From positions 1-30,936 of the IMG/VR virus record IMGVR_UViG_3300035698_035323: a stretch of 30,936 nt of DNA; one strand, written 5' to 3'. Each line of letters begins with the position of its first letter. Position 1 is the first letter of the stretch. Position numbers and translations under genes: made by a program. Origin of the DNA: a virus. The notes beneath the pieces are model-generated. The model was not told the origin of the DNA. It worked only from the letters and a program-made list of their open reading frames with translations, and searched no databases. This document shows, in pieces, positions 14,166 through 20,451 of this stretch.

Positions 14166-16466
14166 CTACTGCCTGCTCCTTCGCAACTCTGACAGCTTGA
14201 GCCGTTGTCTTGGACGCGGCTCGCGTTGACCGAGGCCCAGCAGATTGACTCCTTGAATCGATGCCGCAACGGACGCACCGACCATGCAATCGAGCCAGTG
14301 ATTGTCGAGACCGCCAACCCGAAGCTTCCACTCATCGACGGTGCGGCCGCGTCCTTCGGTCTTGACGCGATACTCCGCCGTCAGATGCTCGGCCAGCAAG
14401 CGGTGGCGATTCGGATCACGTTCATAGAGTGAAAGGCATCCCGGATCGCCCATGGGCACCGCCAGGCGTGCGTGGATGAACGACTTCCAGTAGTTCGCAT
14501 CGAACAGCACGTGACGAACTGCCCGCTTGCCTGCCACGTTGGGGATGCGCCAGTTGTGACCGACCCGGTCACCGCGTTTGCGCTTGTACTCACTGAACGG
14601 GAGGCTCGATGCACCGACGTAGCGACCATGGCTTGGCAGGAGGACATTGGCGAACTGGCTCTGCCGGCAGAATTGGTACACGACGTCGGTCGATGTGCCC
14701 CAGTTCGCATCGATGAGGCAGCGATCGATTCGCACCCGCGCACCATCGTCGCGTTTCCACTCGCGGCTGAGCATCGTGTTGGTGAGCCGCTCGAGTCCGC
14801 TGTAGATCGCACCTTCCTGGCCTGCTCTTGGAGCAGCCCGACCGAGCGTGCGTTTCACATCGCGCAGCGTGAAATAGGCTCCGGGGGCCAACTTCTGGTC
14901 CGGCTCCGTTCCGTAATCGATCACATGCCCGGTGAAGTCGTCCGACCATGCCGCAATCAGATAGAACAGGACGTTGCCCTGCACATCAATGAACATGGTC
15001 ATGTGCGAGCAACCGATCGGCACTTCGCCACGTTTCATACCGTTGACCTTCGCCGCGATCTCATCGGCGGTCATCAGGTCGATGTCGGGCTCGTTCTCCG
15101 GCAGCGGCTCGTTCTGGTATTCGGCCCAGAAGGCTGCCTCATCTTGCAGCTTGAGATTCATCGCGTGCTGGACGGCGCTCAGTTCATCGTGATTGAACCG
15201 CTCCGGCCAGGCCACGACTGCGCCCTCGTCCATCTGCTCGCGATGCTCCCCATAGAACGCCGTCGCGGCGATGATCCCGGCGTCGTTGCGCAACCCGTCC
15301 GCTCGCAGTTCCGCATACTTGCCCCAGAGCGCTTCGTTGGCCGGGAACTCGTAGACCATCCGCGTCCGCTCACCTTGCCACTGCGGATGCTTGTCGCGAT
15401 CCAGCAGGCGATCGGCCATGTCCTCTGGGCGCACCACGGTGATCGTCATCAGCCCCGCGATCTTCTTCCCCGGTCCGGCAAGGCCGAGTATGGCTCCAGC
15501 CAGGATTCGTTCGCGGGTCGCGCATTGCGATGGCGAACGGGCGGATTCGTCCGTCTGCGGGTCGTCGATGAGCACGAGTGACGGGCGCACCGACAGGCCG
15601 TCCACTCGCTTGTGCTTCATGCCGCGGATTCGGCCCGTGATGCCGGCCACGCGAATGATCGCGCCTGATGCATTCGACTCTGTATCGCCAGACATCGTCG
15701 GCAGCACGATCTCCCGCGCCGTCCAGCCGATGTGCGTCTGCGTTCCCTGAAACAGCTGCCCGCCGGCGCGCTGGTGGATTCCCTCAAGGCAGTGGATCGG
15801 ATACACCACCTCCGGGAAGTCCTCGAGCAACAGGTCGTTGTTCTCCAACTCCGCCTTGATGGAATCGAGCATGTTCGCGGCATGCTCTTCATCGGCGCCG
15901 ATCAACGCGACGAACTCCCGGGCTCCGATGAGGATCGCCCATAGACAGGCGATCTCACAGAGCGTCGTCTTTCCGCTGCCGCGCGGCATCGCCATCGCGA
16001 AGAGCCCGCCTTCCAGAACTGCCTGTTCGATCTTGGCGATGACCTTCAGGTGATCGTCTGACCAGGCCATCGTGAACGTTTGCGGGAAGTAGGTCTCGCA
16101 GAACGAACGGAAGTCGCCTTCGGCCTGCTCCCTTCGCTGAGGATTCACGACCGTCGGCAGCTCCCCGATGTCCCGACCAGACAACGACAGCGTCTTGCTC
16201 CGCGCCAGCGCCCGCTCGCGCACTGCGTCATAGTCTGCCGGTTGTCGGTCTTCTGCATCGGCCAACGCACGGTGCCGTTCCAGCACCAGCCAGGCGACGT
16301 ACCGGATCAGGTCGATGCGCCGCTCGTCCTTCGCCGAAGCGATGCGCAGGCCGGCGCGGGTGCGATGACGGCGCAATTGACGTTCAGCGATGACCTCACC
16401 GAGCTGCGTCGAGTTCAGGAGCTGGCACAGCTCCGATGGCCGGAGTTGTCGCGGATCAGTTGGCAC
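14166..16466 (-). CDS. terL: Terminase large subunit (GpA-like) with N-terminal accessory domain
   Basis: This 766-aa motor packages DNA into the prohead. It has Walker A PRGSGKTT at 161-168, Walker B SLVLIDDPQ at 296-304, and RNase H-like nuclease acidic residues in TMFIDVQG (D494), RCLIDANWG (D586) and DNHWLDCM near the end. Similarity is strongest to GpA-type terminases (PF05876 group), which fits the lambda-type portal. Residues about 8-66 (LRPSELCQLLNSTQ to IDLIRYVAWLVLERH) resemble the whole small protein encoded just before, suggesting a duplicated DNA-binding module. The start is GTG at 16466, overlapping that small gene by 11 bp. Confidence 0.95.
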   Translation of the reverse strand: MPTDPRQLRPSELCQLLNSTQLGEVIAERQLRRHRTRAGLRIASAKDERRIDLIRYVAWLVLERHRALADAEDRQPADYDAVRERALARSKTLSLSGRDIGELPTVVNPQRREQAEGDFRSFCETYFPQTFTMAWSDDHLKVIAKIEQAVLEGGLFAMAMPRGSGKTTLCEIACLWAILIGAREFVALIGADEEHAANMLDSIKAELENNDLLLEDFPEVVYPIHCLEGIHQRAGGQLFQGTQTHIGWTAREIVLPTMSGDTESNASGAIIRVAGITGRIRGMKHKRVDGLSVRPSLVLIDDPQTDESARSPSQCATRERILAGAILGLAGPGKKIAGLMTITVVRPEDMADRLLDRDKHPQWQGERTRMVYEFPANEALWGKYAELRADGLRNDAGIIAATAFYGEHREQMDEGAVVAWPERFNHDELSAVQHAMNLKLQDEAAFWAEYQNEPLPENEPDIDLMTADEIAAKVNGMKRGEVPIGCSHMTMFIDVQGNVLFYLIAAWSDDFTGHVIDYGTEPDQKLAPGAYFTLRDVKRTLGRAAPRAGQEGAIYSGLERLTNTMLSREWKRDDGARVRIDRCLIDANWGTSTDVVYQFCRQSQFANVLLPSHGRYVGASSLPFSEYKRKRGDRVGHNWRIPNVAGKRAVRHVLFDANYWKSFIHARLAVPMGDPGCLSLYERDPNRHRLLAEHLTAEYRVKTEGRGRTVDEWKLRVGGLDNHWLDCMVGASVAASIQGVNLLGLGQREPRPRQRLKLSELRRSRQ

Positions 16467-16686
16467 GGGCCGCCATCTCCTTCACGAGCCACGTGGCGTA
16501 GTGCACGAGGTTGATCGTTCCGTCTCCGTTTGTCGGAGCGCCAGAATCGATGTCCGCCGCGATCTGCTCGACATCGATGCGGATGCCACCCGCCGACGTG
16601 AGCAAGCGTGCCGCGTCGGTGGCGGACAGCGCCATGGGATTCAGTTGCCCTGGTTTGACAGCTGATTCGGGTGCTGGCTCCGACAT
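16456..16686 (-). CDS. Candidate small terminase-like protein
   Basis: This 76-aa protein begins at ATG 16686 behind GAGGG; an in-frame TTG at 16704 would add 6 residues. After a disordered start it has one helical module (ALSATDAARLLTSAGGIRID, then TINLVHYATWLVKEMAARA). The pattern L-x2-[ST]-[DE]-x2-[RQ]-LL-x-S ... I-[ND]-L-[IV]-x-Y-x-[TA]-WLV-x-E is shared with residues 8-66 of the large terminase encoded next, and the genes overlap by 11 bp. By position (first gene of the late arm, before terL) and this homology it may be the DNA-recognition subunit of packaging. It is smaller than most TerS proteins, so the assignment is tentative. Confidence 0.65.
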   Translation of the reverse strand: MSEPAPESAVKPGQLNPMALSATDAARLLTSAGGIRIDVEQIAADIDSGAPTNGDGTINLVHYATWLVKEMAARAN

Positions 16687-16814
16687 CACGCCGCCCTCTG
16701 CCAACAGTGGCCCACATTCAGGGCGAAGTTGCCCACATCTGGCGAATGCTCGCGAAGTCGCCTTGATGTGTTCGCGCGGTCATGCCCTTGTGTGTGCGAA
16801 AGGACCACATCGCC
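16687..16814. promoter_or_regulatory. Divergent intergenic region with 21-bp-spaced direct repeat
   Basis: This 128-bp stretch separates the late arm (minus) from the plus-strand cassette and should hold at least one promoter for each. It contains an imperfect direct repeat: GCCCACATTCAGGGCGAA (16710-16727) and GCCCACATCTGGCGAATG (16731-16748), starting 21 bp apart, which is two helical turns. The motif GCCCACAT is identical in both. Such spacing suits a regulator binding twice on one face of the helix. A good ribosome site (AAAGGA) precedes ATG 16815. No clear -35/-10 pair can be named on either strand. Confidence 0.45.
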
Positions 16815-17141
16815 ATGACGAACACGAACGAACAACGCGACCGGGAACTCGGAGGGATCGCCAAGCGCGCCCTCGACATCCCGACGCTGAAGACCCGCAG
16901 CAGCGACAGCCTGGACTTCCACGAGGTTTCGGTCTGGGGCCTTCTCGAAGCGCTGCGCCTCGCGTACTCGGCCGGATACGAACAGGCCATTACCGATCGC
17001 AAGCCCAACACCGTCCCGCCCGCGGGCATCTGCCCACGCTGCGGCGAGGACGACATCGACCAACTCGTATGGGACGACGCCGGGACCAGCGTGACCTGCC
17101 AGCGCTGCGGAACGAACTACGTCGTCATGCCGCTCGGCTGA
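16815..17141 (+). CDS. DUF6900-like domain plus zinc-ribbon protein
   Basis: A 108-aa protein, first gene of the plus-strand cassette. ATG 16815 is chosen because AAAGGA lies 9 bp upstream; an in-frame ATG at 16782 lacks a site. Residues about 9-55 (ELGGIAKRALDIPTLKTRSS, then DSLDFHEVSVWGLLEALRLA) match the DUF6900 pattern, a small domain of unknown role common in mobile-element proteins. The C-terminal part has CPRCGEDD and CQRCGTNY, a Cys4 zinc ribbon that may bind nucleic acid or protein. The gene runs opposite to its flanks and leads a set of four closely spaced genes with strong ribosome sites. Confidence 0.85.
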   Translation: MTNTNEQRDRELGGIAKRALDIPTLKTRSSDSLDFHEVSVWGLLEALRLAYSAGYEQAITDRKPNTVPPAGICPRCGEDDIDQLVWDDAGTSVTCQRCGTNYVVMPLG

Positions 17142-17162
17142 ACGCCGCCAAGGAGAACTGCC

Positions 17163-17489
17163 ATGAACACCAACGTCAACGACCACGTTCGCGAGATCGC
17201 ATCCCTGCAGCGCCAGATCGCTGACCTCCTCGACGCCGCGGGCCGGAAGGCGCGCGAGCTCGAGGTCGCCATGAGCGACAAGGCCAACGAACTCGAAGAG
17301 GCGATCACCCGCCGGCGCAGCCCGGCCAACGCCGAAGACGTCGCCGCTGCATTCACCGAGTACCGCGTCAATGCCGGGGAGCTCAGCAGCCGCCTGAACG
17401 ACGCCATCGAACGGCGCGGACACCGCGTCTTCCCGACTCCATACGACCCGATTCGATCGACGTGGGCGCTCGTTGAGAGCCGCCCATAG
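17163..17489 (+). CDS. Coiled-coil hypothetical protein
   Basis: A 108-aa soluble protein with AAGGAG 8 bp before its ATG. Residues about 8-48 are a heptad-patterned helix (IASLQRQIADLLDAAGRKAR, then ELEVAMSDKANELEEAITRR). The remainder is a second helical part (AEDVAAAFTEYRVNAGELSS) and a short proline-containing end. No enzyme motif, cysteine or membrane segment is visible. It sits 21 bp after the zinc-ribbon gene and 33 bp before the HARE-HTH gene, so one transcript is likely. Function is unknown; oligomerisation or binding to a cassette partner is possible. Confidence 0.8.
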   Translation: MNTNVNDHVREIASLQRQIADLLDAAGRKARELEVAMSDKANELEEAITRRRSPANAEDVAAAFTEYRVNAGELSSRLNDAIERRGHRVFPTPYDPIRSTWALVESRP

Positions 17490-17522
17490 CCATTTCCACT
17501 CTGTTTCCCGAAAGGAACTGCC

Positions 17523-18134
17523 ATGCAGAAGAACGACATCAAGATCGGAACCACGTACACCGCCAAGATCACGAACCGCGTGGTCCCCGTCCGTATCGAT
17601 GCGGAGAACCCGGGCGGCGGCTGGGACGCGACCAACCTGACCACGAAGAAGAAGGTCCGCATCAAGAGCGCGGCCAAGCTCCGGAGTGAGTACCGCGAGA
17701 CCATCAAGGCGGACGAGGCTGCGGATCAGGAGAACGCTCGCGTTCGCGACGAACGCAAGGCGAGCAAGGACGGCCAGACCGCGCGCGAGCGCGCGATGAG
17801 TCAGACCGCCAAGACGAAGAAGGCCGTGACTTCCGCGAAGGCGGCCACCAAGGCCAAGACCACGAAGAACGCGGCACCGGCCAACACGGCGAAGCGCATG
17901 GGAATCCTCGACGCCGCGGCGCAGATCCTGGCCAAGGCGAAGGAGCCGATGGCGTGCAAGGCGATCGTCGAACAGGCCATCGCCAAGGAGCTGTGGACCA
18001 CCAGCGGCAAGACGCCGCACGCCACGCTCTACGCCGCGATCATTCGCGAGATCTCGAAGAAGGGAACGGATGCACGCTTCGAGAAGGTCGAGCGCGGTCA
18101 ATTCCGCGCACTGCCCCGGACGAAGGGAGCGTGA
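17523..18134 (+). CDS. HARE-HTH (HB1-like) winged-helix protein with basic linker
   Basis: A 203-aa protein in three parts. Residues 1-57 form a small beta-rich module (IKIGTTYTAKITNRVVPVRI ... GGGWDATNLTTKKKVRIKSA) of a type seen beside this domain in planctomycetes. Residues about 60-125 are a charged, Lys/Ala-rich linker resembling histone H1 tails. Residues 127-198 are a HARE-HTH winged helix: GILDAAAQILAKAKEPMACK, IVEQAIAKELW, SGKTPHATLYAAIIREI and RFEKVERGQFRAL. This domain is known from ASXL/RpoE-delta-like factors and restriction systems and is thought to link DNA or transcription machinery. ATG 17523 has AAAGGA upstream. It probably binds DNA and may be a nucleoid- or transcription-modulating protein; that is inference. 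Confidence 0.88.
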   Translation: MQKNDIKIGTTYTAKITNRVVPVRIDAENPGGGWDATNLTTKKKVRIKSAAKLRSEYRETIKADEAADQENARVRDERKASKDGQTARERAMSQTAKTKKAVTSAKAATKAKTTKNAAPANTAKRMGILDAAAQILAKAKEPMACKAIVEQAIAKELWTTSGKTPHATLYAAIIREISKKGTDARFEKVERGQFRALPRTKGA

Positions 18135-18137
18135 TCC

Positions 18138-18494
18138 ATGAACAGCGCGCCTGACCGAATCGAGACGTTCACCATCGCAGCCGACCACCTGGTCCGCAGC
18201 GTGGTCCCGCTGCGAGGCAAACCGTACGAACATCGATGTCCGCGCAGATCCTACGAGGACATCGCGCACGCGGCGGAGTTGTTCAGCAACCAACTGGCCG
18301 ATAGCGGATTCACGCTGGAGGAGCTCGCCACCGCCGCCAACATTCCCAGTACGCAGACGGCGGTCGCTCTGGCCTTCATGAAAGAACGCGGCTGCGTCAT
18401 CACCCAGTTCCGGCGCAACTACGCCGCGGGGCGATGCATCTTTGAGGACGCGATGATCGAATACCACGCTCTTCGGGAGAAGGACCCCGAGTAG
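18138..18494 (+). CDS. Conserved 118-aa hypothetical protein with HTH-like segment
   Basis: Last gene of the plus-strand cassette, starting 3 bp after the HARE-HTH stop with GGGAG upstream. Residues about 30-50 (KPYEHRCPRRSYEDIAHAAE) lead into a helix-turn-helix-like region (GFTLEELATAANIPSTQTAV, then ALAFMKERGCVITQ), ending RRNYAAGRCIFEDAMIEYHA. The helical part resembles the winged-helix layout of MarR-like regulators, and I recall similar proteins in planctomycete genomes. It is probably a small DNA-binding or regulatory protein acting with the cassette. No enzyme motif is present. The 3' end faces the methylase gene 8 bp away. Confidence 0.85.
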   Translation: MNSAPDRIETFTIAADHLVRSVVPLRGKPYEHRCPRRSYEDIAHAAELFSNQLADSGFTLEELATAANIPSTQTAVALAFMKERGCVITQFRRNYAAGRCIFEDAMIEYHALREKDPE

Positions 18495-18502
18495 ACCGTA
18501 CA

Positions 18503-19870
18503 TCACTCTGAATCCTCCCCAGCCTCGACCGCGGTCGGGGCTTTCTCTCCGGCGTCAGTGTCTGCAGCGACGCGCTCCGCCTTGCCGCCAGTGAACTCCT
18601 CCCAGCGCTGCACGATCACATCGCAGTAGGCCGGATCGATCTCCATCAGGAACGCATGCCGATCGGTTTGCTCAGCGGCGATGAGCGTCGAGCCCGATCC
18701 GCCGAACAGATCGAGCACGTTTTCACCAGGTCGTGACGAATACTGGATCGAACGCACCGCCAGTTCGACGGGCTTCTCGGTGAGATGCACCATCGACTGC
18801 GGGTTGACCTTCTTGACGTGCCAGAGATCGGTCGCGTTGTTCGGGCCGAAGAACTTGTGCCCGGCTCCCTCACGCCAGCCGTAGAAGCAGATCTCGAACG
18901 CGCCCATGAAGTCCTTGCGCGTCAGCACCGGGTGCTGCTTGTCCCACACGACACCCTGGCTGAAGTACAACCCCGATGTGTTCAGCGGCGCGGGGTAGTT
19001 CCCGATGTTTGCGTAGCCACCCCAAATGAAAAACGATCCGCCTGGCTTGAGGACACGCGCAATGTTGCCGAACCAGGCGAGCAACATCGCGTCGAATGCC
19101 TCGTCCGTGACGAAGTCGTTCTCGAGTGGCCGGTCCTTCGCTCGCATCTTCCGGTGCGTCGCCTTGGCCTTTTCCGGGTGTCGTGCGAGATCAAACTTCT
19201 GGTGGTGTTTCTTCTCCGGCGCGGTGAATGACGAGTTCCCGGCGGCGATGGCGTTGTTCGATCGCGGCTCGACCTTCACGTTGTACGGTGGATCGGTGTT
19301 GACGAGATCGATCGTCGCGCCATCGAGCAACCGATCGACGTCAGCCTCACTCCCGCTCTCGCCGCACAGCAGGCGGTGATTGCCGAGTACCCAGAGATCT
19401 CCCGGCTGAGTCACCGGATCATCCGGCGGCTCCGGCACCGAGTCGGGATCTGTCAGGCCCTCCGTGACGCCAACGTCGCCGGCCATCAGCTTCGCCATCT
19501 CATCTTCGTCGAAGCCCAGCAGCGACCAGTCGATCCCAGCGCTCTGCAACTCAGCGATCTCGATCGGGAGCAACTCCATGTCCCAGGTAGCGAGTTCGCC
19601 GGTCTTGTTGTCGGCGATGCGATACGCTCGAATCTGCTCCGGCGTCAGATCTGCGGCGACATGCACCGGCACCTTCTTGAGTTCGAGCTGCTGCGCCGCC
19701 CGGAATCGCGTGTGGCCGCAGATGATCACGTCATCGGGGTCGACCACGATCGGCTGGCGAAATCCGAACTCACGAATCGACTCGGCGACGGCACTCACGG
19801 CGTCATCGTTCTGGCGAGGGTTCTTGTCGTAGGGCTTGAGTTCATCGATGGGGCGTTGAACGACTTTCAT
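18503..19870 (-). CDS. ParB-like nuclease domain fused to DNA methylase
   Basis: The 455-aa protein has two domains. Residues 5-95 form a ParB/sulfiredoxin-like fold (LKPYDKNPRQND, ICGHTRFRAAQQL with GHTR at 52-55, IADNKT). Residues about 160-440 are a beta-class N6-adenine/N4-cytosine methylase, in which DPPY (193-196) precedes DLFGGSGST (387-395), the SAM-binding FxGxG motif. HLTEKPVELA (362-371) is the usual motif before the SAM pocket. This ParB/MTase fusion is widespread in phages, where it may protect phage DNA from restriction or mark it for packaging. The 5' end overlaps the small upstream gene by ATGA. Recognition sequence is unknown, and no cognate endonuclease is seen. Confidence 0.95.
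   Translation of the reverse strand: MKVVQRPIDELKPYDKNPRQNDDAVSAVAESIREFGFRQPIVVDPDDVIICGHTRFRAAQQLELKKVPVHVAADLTPEQIRAYRIADNKTGELATWDMELLPIEIAELQSAGIDWSLLGFDEDEMAKLMAGDVGVTEGLTDPDSVPEPPDDPVTQPGDLWVLGNHRLLCGESGSEADVDRLLDGATIDLVNTDPPYNVKVEPRSNNAIAAGNSSFTAPEKKHHQKFDLARHPEKAKATHRKMRAKDRPLENDFVTDEAFDAMLLAWFGNIARVLKPGGSFFIWGGYANIGNYPAPLNTSGLYFSQGVVWDKQHPVLTRKDFMGAFEICFYGWREGAGHKFFGPNNATDLWHVKKVNPQSMVHLTEKPVELAVRSIQYSSRPGENVLDLFGGSGSTLIAAEQTDRHAFLMEIDPAYCDVIVQRWEEFTGGKAERVAADTDAGEKAPTAVEAGEDSE
18522..18548 (+). terminator. Candidate terminator of the plus-strand cassette
   Basis: GCCTCGACC (18522-18530) pairs with GGTCGGGGC (18533-18541), giving 9 pairs with one wobble (in practice the innermost pair opens to a four-base CGCG loop). 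TTTCTCT follows at 18542-18548. The hairpin lies 28 bp beyond the stop of the last plus-strand gene, inside the 3' end of the opposing methylase gene. The T-run is interrupted, so termination may be partial. It would prevent read-through against the early arm. Confidence 0.5.
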
Positions 19871-20088
19871 GGCGTGGCCTCCGTGCTAGGGGAATCGGGG
19901 CCGACCTTGGCCTCCGGGTTGATGTTCATGACGAGCTTCGCCCACGCCTCCGGACTTGGGCGACGTTGGGCCGTGTGGCCGAGGTTGCGGATGGTGGTAG
20001 CGATGGCCAGTCCCATGCCGGCCGCGACACGGGCCAACGTCGTAGCCCGTTGCCCGAGCGCGAGATTGGACGGAGATTGGACAGCCAT
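19867..20088 (-). CDS. Small hypothetical protein before the methylase
   Basis: The 3' end of this frame is credible because its TGA overlaps the methylase ATG as ATGA. The frame stays open up to 20406, but the upstream part is low-complexity sequence over the repeat region and does not look like protein. ATG 20088 gives 73 residues: MAVQSPSNLALGQRATTLAR, then VAAGMGLAIATTIRNLGH and PSPEAWAKLVMNINPEA. The start lies inside the 11-bp tandem repeat, so the true start may be further downstream. Possible roles include a small replication or regulatory factor; no family is recognised. Confidence 0.45.
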   Translation of the reverse strand: MAVQSPSNLALGQRATTLARVAAGMGLAIATTIRNLGHTAQRRPSPEAWAKLVMNINPEAKVGPDSPSTEATP

Positions 20089-20108
20089 TGGACAGCTGTT
20101 GGACAGCG
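20064..20108. repeat. Four tandem 11-bp iterons (TTGGAC core)
   Basis: TTGGAC occurs at 20066, 20077, 20088 and 20099, exactly 11 bp apart. The unit is close to GATTGGACAGC, with small changes in each copy. The unit is not a multiple of three and runs through the start of the small minus-strand gene, so the conservation is at DNA level rather than protein level. One repeat per helical turn suits cooperative binding of an initiator or repressor along one face of DNA. Confidence 0.75.
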
Positions 20109-20451
20109 GTGTGGTATGGCCCAGGCGAGCCGCCAAACCGGACCGGCCAACCGAAAGAAAGTCTGTCGTGGTCGGCGGCTGTTCCCGCAGGCGTCTCCTG
20201 CGCACACCTGCCCGGGAGTACCTATTGAACCTTCCTTCCCTTACTTCCTTCACCCACCCCCTCTCACACACGTACGCGGGCATTTCACGTGCGCGGGGGT
20301 ATGCGGGTGAAGGAGGGAAGTAAGTAGAGAAGTTGTTGTTATTCCTATTTCTAGGGCTATTCATGGCCAAACTTCCTTCACCCCTTCCTTCACCTTGCTT
20401 CACCATCCTTCACCCCAAAACCGCCACATCAGCGGGCTTCCTTCACTTCCT
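20109..20451. other. Gene-poor, repeat-rich region: candidate replication origin
   Basis: No convincing gene fills this stretch between the primase stop and the small gene before the methylase. TTCACC occurs at 20249, 20377, 20389, 20399 and 20409, and again (inside or beside the primase 3' end) at 20451 and 20461, with a TTCACT at 20442. Spacing is mostly 9-12 bp. An inverted copy GGTGAA lies at 20306, and the two sides form an imperfect inverted repeat (about 20239-20255 against 20305-20325). An AT-rich patch (about 20326-20357, including TTGTTGTTATTCCTATTTCT) lies between. Iterons, inverted repeats and an AT-rich patch beside the primase gene are typical of phage origins; the function is inferred. 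Confidence 0.55.

Noticed and set aside
16686-18506. 606-aa open frame on the minus strand under the plus-strand cassette
   Set aside because: The four plus-strand frames have strong ribosome sites and recognisable domains; the minus frame is an uninterrupted shadow in GC-rich DNA with no protein-like pattern.
20089-20406. Upstream extension of the small gene before the methylase
   Set aside because: The translated sequence is low complexity (poly-Asn, Arg-rich) and covers the repeat region, so the DNA is better explained as non-coding.
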